A stretch of 64,000 nucleotides of DNA, from NCBI RefSeq assembly GCF_000720175.1, contig NZ_JOIX01000008.1, forward strand, positions 62,001-126,000, in the 5' to 3' direction. The translations under genes were made by a program, and so were the position numbers. Within the stretch, counting starts at the first letter, position 1, and every line of letters starts with the position of its first letter. Positions 1-8,530 of the stretch are shown piece by piece. The notes below the pieces were generated by a model. That model searched no databases. It saw only the letters and a program-made list of their open reading frames with translations, and had not been told where the DNA came from. Origin of the DNA: Streptomyces sp. NRRL S-337. Lineage in GTDB: Bacteria > Actinomycetota > Actinomycetes > Streptomycetales > Streptomycetaceae.

Positions 1-723
1 GTCCGTCGATCGGGTCCGGACGTAGGCCAGAGGTACCTCCTGGTGGGCGACCGGGCGCCCCATGGCGGCCGCGAGGATCTCCGCCATCCCGCCGGGTGTG
101 CGCTCGTCGGAGGCAATGTCGATGCGGTGGCCGGCGAACTCGTCACGACGCTGGAGGGTCAGCGCGGCGAAGGCGCCGATGTCCGTGGCCGGAATGAGCG
201 TGAGCGGCCGGTCGGCAGGCATCGGCCAGCCGAAGGTGCCTTGACGCAGTCCGTCGAGGGTCCAGCCGCTGGCGTAGTTGTCCATGAACGCCGCCGGGGC
301 GATCACCGTCCAGGGCACTCCGGCGGCACGCAGGTGCTGCTCGATCACGTGCTTGCTCTCGTAGTGCGGAATGCCGGTGCCCCGGTCGGCGTGGGCGGCG
401 GAGGTGAACACGACGTGCCCGAGACGGGCCTCGGCCGCGGTGTCGACGAGGGCCTTGCCGTGCCGGACTTCGGTGGCGGTGTCGGTGCCGAACGGGGTGG
501 TGACCGCGAAGAGGGAGTCCGCTCCGGCGCAGGCGGCCCGGAGCGAGGGGCGGTCGTCGAAGTCGGCGTGGCGTACGTCGGCGCCGAGGTGGCGCAGGGC
601 GTCGGCGGCGGGTGAGTCGGGGCGGCGGGTGAGCGCGCGCACCCGGTGGCCGGCTGCCAGCAGGGCGCGGGCGGTGGCCCCGCCCTGGGCTCCGGTGGCT
701 CCGGTGACGGCGACGGTCAGCAT
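1..723 (-). CDS. NmrA-like NAD(P)-binding oxidoreductase (3' end outside window)
   Basis: Reading leftward from an ATG at 723, the frame stays open to the window edge, so about 241 residues are visible and the C-terminus is missing. The N-terminus carries the dinucleotide-binding glycine motif GATGAQG at residues 8-14. It is followed by an atypical SDR pattern of the NmrA/HSCARG type, with a YESK segment typical of NAD(P)H:quinone oxidoreductase 2-like proteins. A soluble redox enzyme or redox sensor is likely. The gene diverges from a MarR-family gene, and the shared upstream region holds three copies of one palindrome, so the MarR protein probably controls it. The substrate cannot be read from the sequence. 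Confidence 0.85.
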   Translation of the reverse strand, partial: MLTVAVTGATGAQGGATARALLAAGHRVRALTRRPDSPAADALRHLGADVRHADFDDRPSLRAACAGADSLFAVTTPFGTDTATEVRHGKALVDTAAEARLGHVVFTSAAHADRGTGIPHYESKHVIEQHLRAAGVPWTVIAPAAFMDNYASGWTLDGLRQGTFGWPMPADRPLTLIPATDIGAFAALTLQRRDEFAGHRIDIASDERTPGGMAEILAAAMGRPVAHQEVPLAYVRTRSTD

Positions 724-746
724 GGATCCTCCAACAGGTAGTATTG

Positions 747-805
747 CTGCGTGGCGCATTAACTGCGCCGCGCAGAAGAATACGAGAAATTGCTGCGCCG
801 CGCAG
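747..805. promoter_or_regulatory. Triple palindromic operator between oxidoreductase and marR genes
   Basis: CTGCGCCGCGCAG occurs twice exactly (763-775 and 793-805). Each copy is a 6+6 inverted repeat around one central base. A degenerate third copy, CTGCGTGGCGCAT, lies at 747-759. Start-to-start spacings are 16 and 30 bp. The sites fill the gap between the divergent NmrA-like and MarR genes, as expected for an autoregulated MarR switch. Binding by this MarR protein is inferred. Confidence 0.75.
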
Positions 806-825
806 CGATTTGGAGTGTGATCCAG

Positions 826-1305
826 ATGACAGACCCGCATCGGGCCCGGTTGTACGAGGAGTTGTCGAGCGAGTCCCGCCGCTACCTGGCGTCCTACGTG
901 CTGTTCAACCAAGCCCTCGCCGACCACCTCGGACTGCACCCGACCGACGTGCAGTGCCTGAGCCTGCTGACGGCGGAGCCCGGACCGCTCACCGTGAAGC
1001 AGATCGCCGAGATGACCGGCCTGACCACCGGCTCGGCCACCCGCCTGGTCGACCGGCTCGAACGTGGCGGCTACGTTGCCCGCACACCCGACCGGCAGGA
1101 CCGCCGCCGCGTTCTGGTCACCCCGGTGCCGGAGCGCATCGCCCGCGTCGCCGCGGTGTGGGACGACCTCGGCCGGAGCTGGCAGACACTCCTCGACGAG
1201 CACACCGAGGACGAGCTGGAGGTGCTCATCCGGCACATGCGGCGGGCCCACGAGCTCAGCCACGCACAGATGGGACGCCTGCGGTCCCGGCCGAAGCCGG
1301 ACTGA
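826..1305 (+). CDS. MarR-family transcriptional regulator
   Basis: A 159-residue protein of normal MarR length. It has the winged-helix core (LTVKQIAEMTGLTTGSATRLVDRLE) followed by a wing of the RTPDRQDRRRVLV type, which is characteristic of MarR proteins. The frame is open from a TTG at 790, but that start would place an operator copy inside the gene. The ATG at 826 has GGAG about ten bases upstream and is preferred; a GTG at 817 is the alternative. It diverges from the NmrA-like oxidoreductase across repeated palindromes, suggesting autoregulation and control of that enzyme, perhaps in response to an oxidant or phenolic compound. The ligand is unknown. Confidence 0.9.
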   Translation: MTDPHRARLYEELSSESRRYLASYVLFNQALADHLGLHPTDVQCLSLLTAEPGPLTVKQIAEMTGLTTGSATRLVDRLERGGYVARTPDRQDRRRVLVTPVPERIARVAAVWDDLGRSWQTLLDEHTEDELEVLIRHMRRAHELSHAQMGRLRSRPKPD

Positions 1306-1402
1306 GTTCCGGAGGCGCGCCGCGCCCCGGCCGGCAACACGGCGGGGACGGGGAAAGGTCGTTGCCTTCCCTCCGCCCCCGGACGGGGATGCGTCCGTCC
1401 CG

Positions 1403-2860
1403 TCAGGCCGTCGCCGGCACCTCGCGCCGCAGACGCAGACGGACCGTCAACAGCGTGCCCGCCACGGCGAGACCGGCGGCCACCCAGAGGGCGGTGGCGT
1501 AGCCGGCGGTGAGGGCGTCGGCGCCGGTGGGGGACGCCAGGGACGTGGTGTGTTCGGCGGCGACCGCGGTGAGCACCGCGGCGCCGATCGCGTTGCCGGC
1601 CGCCATCGTCGTCTGCACCCAGCCGGACGCGCTGCCCGCGACGTCCTCGGTGAGGCCGCCGGTGCACACCACGTACAGGGACGGCAGGGCCGCGCCGAGC
1701 GCCGCGCACCACACCATGGAGGGCAGGACGAAGGCGGTCAGGAGCGGGGCGTGGGCGTCCAGGGCCAGTGCCCACCAGGCGGCCGCGGCAGCTTGGACCA
1801 GCAGGGTGGCCAGTAGCGTGCCCACCGCGCCGATCCGGGTGATCAGCCGGCCGGACAGCTGGGAGGCGACCAGGGCGGCGACGTTCGGCGGGACGAGCAG
1901 GGCCGCGGCCGGTACGGGGCCGAGGCCGCGCGCCTGCTGGAGGTAGAGGCTGGCGACGGTGAAGCCGCCGAGCAGGATCGCGCCGGCGAGGAGGTTGGCG
2001 GCGTTGCCCAGGACGACGTTCGGCATCCGGAACAGCACGCGGGGGACGAGCGGGGTGCGGGCGGTGCGCTGGCGGAGGGCGAAGGCCGCGAACAGCGCCG
2101 CCGCACCGGCCAGTTCGAGGAGGGTGGCGGGGGCCAGCCAGCCCTGGGCGCCGCCGCGGACCGCCGCGTAGATGACCAGGGTCAGGCCGCCGGTGCAGGC
2201 CAGGGCGCCGGTCAGGTCGATGCCGCCGGTGGCGGTGGGGCGGCCCTTGGGGAGCCGCCGCAGCGCCAGCAGGAGGACGAGCGCGCCGACCGGGATGTTG
2301 ATCAGGAAGGCGAGCTGCCAGGCGACGGCGGAGAAGAGGCCGCCGAGCAGCACACCGGCCGCGCCGCCGACGCCGTTCATACCGCCCCACAGCACCATGG
2401 CCCGGTTGCGTACCGGGCCCTCCTCGAAGAGGTCGGTGACCAGCGCGAACGCGGCCGGCGAGACCAGCGCGGCGCCCAGGCCCTGGGCGACCCGGGCGGC
2501 GATCAGCTGCCAGGAGTCGGCGGACAGCGCGCAGGCGAGCGAGGCGACGGTGAAGAGCACCAGGCCGGCACTGAACAGCCGGCGGCGTCCGAAGGTGTCC
2601 GCGGCCTTGCCGCCGACCAGCAGGAACCCGCCGTACGCCAGCATGTAGGCGTCCAGCACCCAGGCGATGGAGGACGGCGAGAAGTCCAGGTCGCGCTGGA
2701 TGGACGGGATGGCCGAGACGACCATGCTGCCGTCCAGGATGACCATGAACTGGATGACGGCGAGCAGGAAGAAGACCGCCCAGGGGGGCCGGGCGGCGGG
2801 TCCTTCCCGGCCACCGGCCCCGGGACGTGCCCGGAGGTGGGTGTCGGCGATGTCGGTCAT
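1403..2860 (-). CDS. MFS drug-efflux transporter, DHA2 (14-TM) type
   Basis: A 485-residue membrane protein. After a charged cytoplasmic N-terminus, the first helix runs into the DHA2 signature LDGSMVVSAIPSIQRDL (about residues 43-59). The loop motif GGKAADTFGRRR follows, and the length allows 14 membrane segments. Members are proton-driven exporters of drugs or secondary metabolites in the cytoplasmic membrane. It diverges from the SDR-cupin-amidohydrolase genes, so it may export a substrate or product of that pathway. It converges with the upstream marR gene, so it need not belong to the MarR regulon. Substrate unknown. Confidence 0.9.
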   Translation of the reverse strand: MTDIADTHLRARPGAGGREGPAARPPWAVFFLLAVIQFMVILDGSMVVSAIPSIQRDLDFSPSSIAWVLDAYMLAYGGFLLVGGKAADTFGRRRLFSAGLVLFTVASLACALSADSWQLIAARVAQGLGAALVSPAAFALVTDLFEEGPVRNRAMVLWGGMNGVGGAAGVLLGGLFSAVAWQLAFLINIPVGALVLLLALRRLPKGRPTATGGIDLTGALACTGGLTLVIYAAVRGGAQGWLAPATLLELAGAAALFAAFALRQRTARTPLVPRVLFRMPNVVLGNAANLLAGAILLGGFTVASLYLQQARGLGPVPAAALLVPPNVAALVASQLSGRLITRIGAVGTLLATLLVQAAAAAWWALALDAHAPLLTAFVLPSMVWCAALGAALPSLYVVCTGGLTEDVAGSASGWVQTTMAAGNAIGAAVLTAVAAEHTTSLASPTGADALTAGYATALWVAAGLAVAGTLLTVRLRLRREVPATA

Positions 2861-3045
2861 GCGGAACTCCCGGTCAGGCAGGGGACGTTGCGGAACCCGC
2901 TCGTGCGCGAGGGGTGGACTGCCGACCAGCGTCCCGCCGTACGGGGGCGGGCCGCATCACGTGTTCCGGGGATGTCCGGCGGGCGAGAACGAGCCACTGT
3001 CGGGGGTGCCGGTCCGGCCCCGTGGCCGGACCGGACCATCCAAGT

Positions 3046-3092
3046 CGGGTCGGAAGCGCCTCAGTTGTGCCTCTGAGGGGCCACCCGACCCG
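3046..3092 (+). promoter_or_regulatory. Nested inverted repeat in the leader of the SDR operon
   Basis: CGGGTCGG (3046-3053) pairs with CCGACCCG (3085-3092), and inside it CCTCAG (3059-3064) pairs with CTGAGG (3073-3078). This would give a two-tier hairpin ending 23 bases before the ATG at 3116. The neighbouring gene on the left starts here and is transcribed away, so this is not that gene's terminator. It could be an operator for a dimeric regulator or an RNA structure in the leader. No known riboswitch class is recognisable. Confidence 0.5.
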
Positions 3093-3115
3093 CATGACGA
3101 CGTGAGGAGTTCCCC

Positions 3116-3874
3116 ATGGCAGCGCGTTTCGCCGGGAAGGTCGCCCTGGTCACCGGTGGCGGTTCGGGCATCGGCCGCAACACGGCGCTGGCCTTCGCCC
3201 GCGAGGGGGCCACGGTGGTGGTCACCGGGCGGACGGCCGCGACGATCGAGCAGACCGTGAAGCTGATCGAGAGCGAGGGCGGTACCGCCTCGGCGGTGGT
3301 GGCGGACGTTTCCGTGCCGGCCGATGTGGCGCGGGCCGTGGCGACCACGGCGGACCGGCACGGTGCGCTGGACATCGCCTTCAACAACGCCGGCACCTTC
3401 ACGGCGGGCCCGCTCGCGGACGTCCCGGACGAGGAGTTCGCGCGGATCCTGGCGACCAACCTCACCAGTGTCTTCCTGTCGATGAAGCACGAAATCGGCT
3501 TCATGAAGGAACACGGCGGCGGGGTCATCGTCAACAACGCCTCCAACCTGGGGCACATCACGCTGCCGGGGCTCGGCGTCTACTCCGCGACCAAGGCCGC
3601 GGTCTCCCAGCTGACCCGTACCGCGGCGAAGGAGTACATCGCCGACGGCATCCGGATCAACGCGGTCAGCCCCGGCCCGATCGACACCCCGCTGTGGCCG
3701 CTGCTGCCCGGCGAGACCGAGGCGCAGCGGGCCGATCGGATGGCGAACGGGCTGCCGCTGGGCCGCGCCGGGACGCTGGACGAGTGCAGCTCGGCGGTGC
3801 TGTGGCTGGCCGCGGCGGAGTCCGGGTTCGCGGTCGGCCACGACCTGGTCCTCGATGGCGGCGTCAGCGCGTAA
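3116..3874 (+). CDS. SDR-family NAD(P)-dependent oxidoreductase
   Basis: A 252-residue classical short-chain dehydrogenase/reductase. Visible motifs are the cofactor loop TGGGSGIG (13-20), the NNAG motif (90-93), the catalytic serine in NNAS (about 143) and the YxxxK pair (Y156, K160). A GxxxTP-like PGPIDTP segment and the C-terminal VLDGGVSA are typical of the family. GAGG lies upstream of the ATG. It leads an apparent operon with a cupin and an amidohydrolase, which looks like a small catabolic or tailoring module acting on a hydroxylated or carboxylated compound. Substrate not determinable. Confidence 0.93.
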   Translation: MAARFAGKVALVTGGGSGIGRNTALAFAREGATVVVTGRTAATIEQTVKLIESEGGTASAVVADVSVPADVARAVATTADRHGALDIAFNNAGTFTAGPLADVPDEEFARILATNLTSVFLSMKHEIGFMKEHGGGVIVNNASNLGHITLPGLGVYSATKAAVSQLTRTAAKEYIADGIRINAVSPGPIDTPLWPLLPGETEAQRADRMANGLPLGRAGTLDECSSAVLWLAAAESGFAVGHDLVLDGGVSA

Positions 3875-3921
3875 GCGCGCCACGGGACGGACGACGGACC
3901 ACTGGACCGGGAGGGGTCACC

Positions 3922-4410
3922 ATGAGCTTTTCGCATCCGCGGGCGCCGCGGGCCATCTACGTACCGCCGGGCGCGGGTCTGAGCCGCTGGGTCTTCGGCG
4001 ACCGCTACACCATCAAGGCCGATGTGCACTCCACCAACGGGGCGCTGGGCCTGATGGAGGGCATCGTGCCGCCCGGTGGCGGGCCGCCGCCGCACATCCA
4101 CCACAAGGAGGACGAGGCGTTCTACCTCCTCGAAGGGGAGCTGGAGCTGCTCAACGGCGACCGGAAACTGACCGCCGAGGCGGGGTCGTTCGTCTTCGTG
4201 CCGCACGGCACCGTGCACGGCTTCAAGAACGTCTCCGACCAGCCCTGCAAGATGCTGATCATGTTCCTCCCCGGCGGTGTCGAGCAGTTCTTCGCCGAGG
4301 TCGGGACGCCGGCGGACGAGGACACCCCGCCGCCCCCGCCGGAGCAGTACGAGAACGACGTGGCGAACGCGATGCGGATCGTCGAGAAGTACGGCGCGAC
4401 GTACGTCTGA
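3922..4410 (+). CDS. Cupin-domain protein (quercetin dioxygenase-like)
   Basis: A 162-residue single-domain cupin. The first cupin motif is PHIHHKEDEAFYLLEG, with metal ligands H58, H60 and a glutamate at 63-65. The second is VPHGTVHGFKN, with H99. The ATG at 3922 has GGAGGGG about five bases upstream; longer in-frame extensions read into the upstream intergenic DNA and are not supported. Such proteins are metal-dependent dioxygenases, isomerases or sugar/acid-binding proteins. Position between an SDR and an amidohydrolase suggests an enzyme or accessory step of the same short pathway. Confidence 0.88.
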   Translation: MSFSHPRAPRAIYVPPGAGLSRWVFGDRYTIKADVHSTNGALGLMEGIVPPGGGPPPHIHHKEDEAFYLLEGELELLNGDRKLTAEAGSFVFVPHGTVHGFKNVSDQPCKMLIMFLPGGVEQFFAEVGTPADEDTPPPPPEQYENDVANAMRIVEKYGATYV

Positions 4411-4468
4411 ACGGCGCGGCGTAGGTCCGACGCCATGGCCCGCACACCGTAAGCGAGAGGAACCGCAG

Positions 4469-5437
4469 ATGAACCGCCTGCCGCCGCTGATCGACGTCCA
4501 CCACCACGCGATTCCGCCGGCCTATGCGAAAGCGCTGGGAAGCCGGGTGGCGATCCCGGGGGTCGACTATCCGACCTGGACGCCGGAGGAAAGCCTCGCG
4601 GTGATGGACCGCAACGGCATAGCCACCGCGGTGCTGTCGATCACCGCACCGGGTGTGACCTTCCTCGACGGGGACGAGGACCCCGCCGCGGCCCGCCGCA
4701 TGGCCCGTACGGTGAACGAGTACTTCGCCGGGCTGGTCGAGGCGCACCCGGACCGGTTCGCGGCGTTCGCCGTGCTGCCGCTGTCCGACCCGGCCGCCGC
4801 CAAGGACGAACTCGCCTATGCGATGGACCAGTTGAAGCTGGACGGGGTCGGGGTGCTGACCAGCTACCAGGGGCGCTACCTGGGCGACCCGGCGTTCGAG
4901 CCGGTGCTGGCCGAGCTGGCCGGGCGCGGGGTGCCGGTGCATGTGCACCCCGGGACCCCGCCCACCCGGGACCTGGCGACCTTCGATCTGCCGCCGTCGC
5001 TCTACGAGTTCACCTTCGAAACCACGCGCACGGTGGCCAGCCTGCTCTTCAACGGGGTGCTGGACCGGCTGCCGGAGCTCAAGATGATCGTGTCGCACGC
5101 GGGCGGCGCCCTGCCGTTCCTCGCCCGGCGGCTGACGTACGGGCCGACCATCGGCCGGTACCTCACCGAGCGGGCCCCCGCGGACGTCATCGGCACCCTG
5201 CGCCGGCTCTATTACGACATCGCGATGTCCGCCAATGAATTCGCCCTGCCGGCACTGCAGAAGCTGGCCGATCCGGCGCGGATCCTCTACGGCAGCGATT
5301 TCCCGTTCATGCCGGCCGCGCACACCGCGGAGAACACCGCCGGCTTCGCGGAATACGACGGCTGGGGCGAGGAGGAACGGGCGGCCGTCGGACGGACCAA
5401 CGCCCTGGCCCTCTTCCCCCGACTGGCCCGTCATTGA
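4469..5437 (+). CDS. Amidohydrolase-family protein (ACMSD/decarboxylase-like)
   Basis: A 322-residue TIM-barrel metal enzyme. It shows the N-terminal HxH metal motif in IDVHHHAIPP (H11, H13), a mid-protein VHVHPGTPP histidine, VSHAGGALPF and the catalytic aspartate in LYGSDFPF. This pattern is that of amidohydrolase-2 enzymes, which include 2-amino-3-carboxymuconate semialdehyde decarboxylase, resorcylate decarboxylases and 2-pyrone-4,6-dicarboxylate hydrolase. GAGAGG precedes the ATG at 4469; the frame is open further upstream but overlaps the cupin gene. It is probably cotranscribed with the SDR and cupin genes. Decarboxylation or ring-product hydrolysis of an aromatic acid is a reasonable inference. 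Confidence 0.88.
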   Translation: MNRLPPLIDVHHHAIPPAYAKALGSRVAIPGVDYPTWTPEESLAVMDRNGIATAVLSITAPGVTFLDGDEDPAAARRMARTVNEYFAGLVEAHPDRFAAFAVLPLSDPAAAKDELAYAMDQLKLDGVGVLTSYQGRYLGDPAFEPVLAELAGRGVPVHVHPGTPPTRDLATFDLPPSLYEFTFETTRTVASLLFNGVLDRLPELKMIVSHAGGALPFLARRLTYGPTIGRYLTERAPADVIGTLRRLYYDIAMSANEFALPALQKLADPARILYGSDFPFMPAAHTAENTAGFAEYDGWGEEERAAVGRTNALALFPRLARH

Positions 5438-5454
5438 TGCGGAGTTGACCTAGT

Positions 5455-5480
5455 CGCGCCCACTTGACGGAGTGGGCGCG
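5455..5480 (+). terminator. Terminator hairpin after the amidohydrolase operon
   Basis: CGCGCCCACT (5455-5464) and AGTGGGCGCG (5471-5480) form a perfect 10-bp stem with a six-base loop, 17 bases after the stop codon. There is no long T-run, which is common for Streptomyces terminators. Confidence 0.7.
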
Positions 5481-5623
5481 CCCGCGTTGTCGCGCCTTCC
5501 CGTCCGCGCCGAGACTCGGCGGTGGATCAGTCGTTCTCGCGGGCCCGGTGAATGCCCCTGCAGATGCAGCGGTGCGCCTTTCTGAATTCGCCGGGCCGCC
5601 GAATTCACGGACGGGACTTTTCG

Positions 5624-5899
5624 ATGTCCACTCAGTCGTTTTCCAGCACCTGGCGCACGGGCACCCGCGCTTTCGGGTGGGACAGCCTCACCCGGGCCGA
5701 ACTGCGGGTCGCCCGGCTGGTCGCGGAGGGGCTCACCAACCGCGCGGTCGCCCGGCGGCTGGGCATCTCGCCGCACACCGTCGACACCCACTTACGGCAC
5801 TCCTTCACCAAGTTGGACATCGGCTCCCGGGTCGAGCTGACCCGGTACGTGCTGCTCCATGACGTCCCCGGCGCCGGCGAGCGCCGTGAGGCCGCGTAG
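5624..5899 (+). CDS. Small LuxR/GerE-type HTH regulator without receiver domain
   Basis: A 91-residue protein that is essentially one LuxR C-terminal domain. It reads LTRAELRVARLVAEGLTNRAVARRLGISPHTVDTHLRH followed by the KLDIGSR helix, matching the GerE recognition-helix pattern. No receiver, PAS or ATPase domain is present. The start is uncertain: the ATG at 5624 fits the domain best, but an in-frame ATG at 5552 would add 24 residues. Its TAG stop overlaps the GTG of the downstream MFS gene, so the two are almost certainly translationally coupled. It may regulate that exporter. Its signal input is unknown. Confidence 0.82.
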   Translation: MSTQSFSSTWRTGTRAFGWDSLTRAELRVARLVAEGLTNRAVARRLGISPHTVDTHLRHSFTKLDIGSRVELTRYVLLHDVPGAGERREAA

Positions 5900-7140
5900 T
5901 GTCCACCAGCACCCAGCTCTCCCCGCCGGCCGCGCCCGCCGCCGCGCGGTCCGCACCCGGTACCGCGTCCGGGGCCGCGCCCGCGCGCCGTACCGCCGCC
6001 GGGCTGCCGTCCCTCCATCTCGCGGCCGCCGTCGGCAACGCCGACTGGCACCTCACCGCGCCCCTGCTCGGGGTGCTCGCCACCTCGCTGCACACGGACC
6101 TGGCCACCGTCACGGCCGCGATCGGCGTCTACTCCCTCGGCCAGGGCCTGGCGCTGCCGCTGTGGGGCCGGCTGTCCGACCGGTTCGGGCCGCGCCGGGC
6201 GCTGCGCTGGGGGCTGGCGGTGGCCGCGCTGTCCGCCGCGGTGGCCGCGGTGGCCGGCGATCCGCGGCTGTGGGTCGCCGCCCGGGCCGCCTGCGGCGCC
6301 GGCTTCGCCGCGGTCGCGCCCTGCGCCGGGCTCTACCACGACGCCCTGGGCGCCTTCGCCGACCGCCGGCGCGCCTATGCCCGGATGATGACCCTGACCT
6401 CCGCGGTCGCCGTCGGCGCCCCGCTGCTGGCCGGTCTCGCGGCCCGGTTCACCAGCTGGCGGGCGGTGTTCGCGGTGGTCGCCCTGCTCGCCGCGGTGCT
6501 GGCCCGGCACACCCGCGCGCTGCCGCCGACGGCCGCCCCTTCTCCCGTACGGACCCGCGGCCCGCGGCTGCGGTCGCTGCGTCTCTTACGGAGCCGCGGG
6601 CTGTGGGTGCTGGCCGGGCTCGGCGTGGCCGAGGGGCTGGTGCTGCTCGGGGTGCCCGCGCTGCTGGCGCCGACGCTGACCGCGGTCGGCGCCGGCGACC
6701 GGGCCGGGCTGCTGGTCACGGTGGTGTACGGCGCGAGCGTCTGTGCCGGTTCGGTCGCGGTGCGGCGGCTGCCCGGGCCCGGCCGGCCGTGGGTACTTCT
6801 GGCGGCGGGCGGCGCGGCGGGGCTGCTGGCGACGGTGCTGCTGGCGGTGCGCCCGGCCGTGCCGGTGGTGTTCGCCGCGGCCGTCCTGCTGGGCCTGGCC
6901 TGGGGCCCGCTGCACACCACCCTGCAGACCTGGGCGCCCCGGCTGCTGGCGCCCGGCGCCCGCGGTACCGCCGCCTCGGTGCTCGCCATGTCCGGCGTGC
7001 TGGCCTGCGCCGCGGGCGTGGCACTGGCCGCCCCGCTGGTCGAACGGGGCGCGCTGACCGTGCTGTTCGGCGCGCTCGGCGGGTTCGCCACGGTCCTGAC
7101 GGCGCTCCTCGCCGGCGCCGCACGGCACCTGACGAAGTAG
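5899..7140 (+). CDS. MFS transporter (12-TM)
   Basis: A 413-residue protein with a Pro/Ala-rich cytoplasmic N-terminus and about twelve hydrophobic segments. The loop-2/3 motif is GRLSDRFGPRRAL (G-x-L-x-D-R-x-G-x-R-R), the MFS signature. The GTG start overlaps the stop of the small LuxR-type gene by one base (TAGTG), indicating coupled expression. It is probably an efflux permease of the DHA1-like group. The alanine/leucine-rich composition gives no substrate clue. Confidence 0.9.
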   Translation: MSTSTQLSPPAAPAAARSAPGTASGAAPARRTAAGLPSLHLAAAVGNADWHLTAPLLGVLATSLHTDLATVTAAIGVYSLGQGLALPLWGRLSDRFGPRRALRWGLAVAALSAAVAAVAGDPRLWVAARAACGAGFAAVAPCAGLYHDALGAFADRRRAYARMMTLTSAVAVGAPLLAGLAARFTSWRAVFAVVALLAAVLARHTRALPPTAAPSPVRTRGPRLRSLRLLRSRGLWVLAGLGVAEGLVLLGVPALLAPTLTAVGAGDRAGLLVTVVYGASVCAGSVAVRRLPGPGRPWVLLAAGGAAGLLATVLLAVRPAVPVVFAAAVLLGLAWGPLHTTLQTWAPRLLAPGARGTAASVLAMSGVLACAAGVALAAPLVERGALTVLFGALGGFATVLTALLAGAARHLTK

Positions 7141-7402
7141 CCGTTCGTCCGCTGCCGGGCTGCTCACCTGCGCCCTATCGTCGAAGCAGACCGGTGACGG
7201 TACCCGTTCCCGTCCTCCCCCCGGTCCCCTTTCGCGCACGCCGTTCCGCCCTGCCCCACCCCTGCCCGGCTCCTCCCGCTCCTCCCGCTCCCGCCTCTCC
7301 CCCGACTCCCCCGCCGCACTTCCGTCCGTCCCCCGTCCCCGATCCCCCGGAACGCCCGGCCGCTTGCCCTCGTGCGTTGCCGTGAAGGGAGAGCCGAGCC
7401 CC

Positions 7403-8518
7403 ATGACGATGCGACAGCACACCCGTGACGGTCTCCAGCGCCTGTGCGGTGAGGGCGTTTCGCTCTGGCTCGACGGCCTGGAACGGGACCTGCTGGCGTC
7501 GGGCGAACTGGCCAGGATGGCGTCGAAACGGCCGCTCTCCGGGCTGACCACCTCGGGTCACGACCTCCTCGACGCGGTGGCCGGGCCGGCTTACCGGGCC
7601 CAGCTCGACGACTTCACCGAACGCGGTAGCCGCCCCGAGGAGGCGGTCCGCCGGCTGCTGGCCGTCGACGCCCGCTGGGGCTGTGACGTCTTCCTGCGCC
7701 GCTACCGGGCGAGCGGCGGCCGGTCCGGTCTGGTGTCCGCCGACCCGGTGCCGGTCGCGGGGCGCGCCCTGGCCGCCGAGGCCCGGGCCGCGTGGTGGGC
7801 GGTGGACCGGCCCAATCTGCTGCTGAAGCTGCCGGCCACCGACGAGTCGCTGGACGCGATCGGTGAGCTGGTCGGCGAGGGCATCGGCGTGGACGTCACC
7901 CCAGTCTTCTCCGTGCACCGCTACGAACAGGTGCAGGAGGCGCTGTTCGGCGGCCTGGAGCGGGCCCGCCGGGCCGGGCTGCGGCTCGAAGGCGTCCACA
8001 CGGCCGTCTCGCTGCCGGTCGCCCCGCTGGACGCCGCGGTCGATGCCCGGCTCACCGCGGCCGGGGCGCCGCCCGGCCGCCCGCCCATGGGCCGTACCGC
8101 GCTCGCCCACGCCCGGCTGGTCTACCACGCGTACGAGCGCGGGCTGGCCGGTGACCGCTGGCGTGCGCTGGCCGCGGCGGGTGCCCGGCCGCCGCGGCTG
8201 GTGTGGACCGCCACCGAGGCGCACGGGCCGGCCGGGCCCGACACCCGCTATGCGGACGGGCTGGTGGCCTGGGGCGTGACCAGCGCGCTGACCCGCCGGA
8301 CGCTGGAGGCGGTGTCCCGGCGGGCGCTGCTGAGCGGTGACACGCTCTCCGGCCGGCACGTCTCGGCCCGCCTCGACCTCGCCGTGCTCACCGAGTTCGG
8401 GGTGTGCCTGCGGCAGCTGGCGGGCGAGTTGGAGCGGGCCTGGCTGGCCGACCGCCGGGCCGCCTGGGAGGAGCTGCGGGAACGCGTCGGCAAGCTCCTG
8501 GGCGGCCCGGCCGGCTGA
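7403..8518 (+). CDS. Transaldolase-family protein
   Basis: A 371-residue protein with the layout of actinobacterial transaldolase. The N-terminal motif is GVSLWLDGLERDLLASGEL. The Schiff-base lysine is recognisable as K142 in LLLKLPATDES, and a GIGVDVTPVFSVHRYEQV strand matches the family's INVTLIFS motif. Other parts are less conserved: the usual NP-rich substrate loop reads VSADPVPVAG, and the WASTGTKNP motif reads VWTATEAHGP. It may therefore be a divergent or specialised transaldolase rather than the housekeeping pentose-phosphate enzyme. The ATG at 7403 is chosen over upstream TTG/GTG because of GGGAG upstream. It converges with the aminodeoxychorismate synthase gene only 12 bases away. 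Confidence 0.8.
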   Translation: MTMRQHTRDGLQRLCGEGVSLWLDGLERDLLASGELARMASKRPLSGLTTSGHDLLDAVAGPAYRAQLDDFTERGSRPEEAVRRLLAVDARWGCDVFLRRYRASGGRSGLVSADPVPVAGRALAAEARAAWWAVDRPNLLLKLPATDESLDAIGELVGEGIGVDVTPVFSVHRYEQVQEALFGGLERARRAGLRLEGVHTAVSLPVAPLDAAVDARLTAAGAPPGRPPMGRTALAHARLVYHAYERGLAGDRWRALAAAGARPPRLVWTATEAHGPAGPDTRYADGLVAWGVTSALTRRTLEAVSRRALLSGDTLSGRHVSARLDLAVLTEFGVCLRQLAGELERAWLADRRAAWEELRERVGKLLGGPAG

Positions 8519-8530
8519 CCGGTGGTGTGG

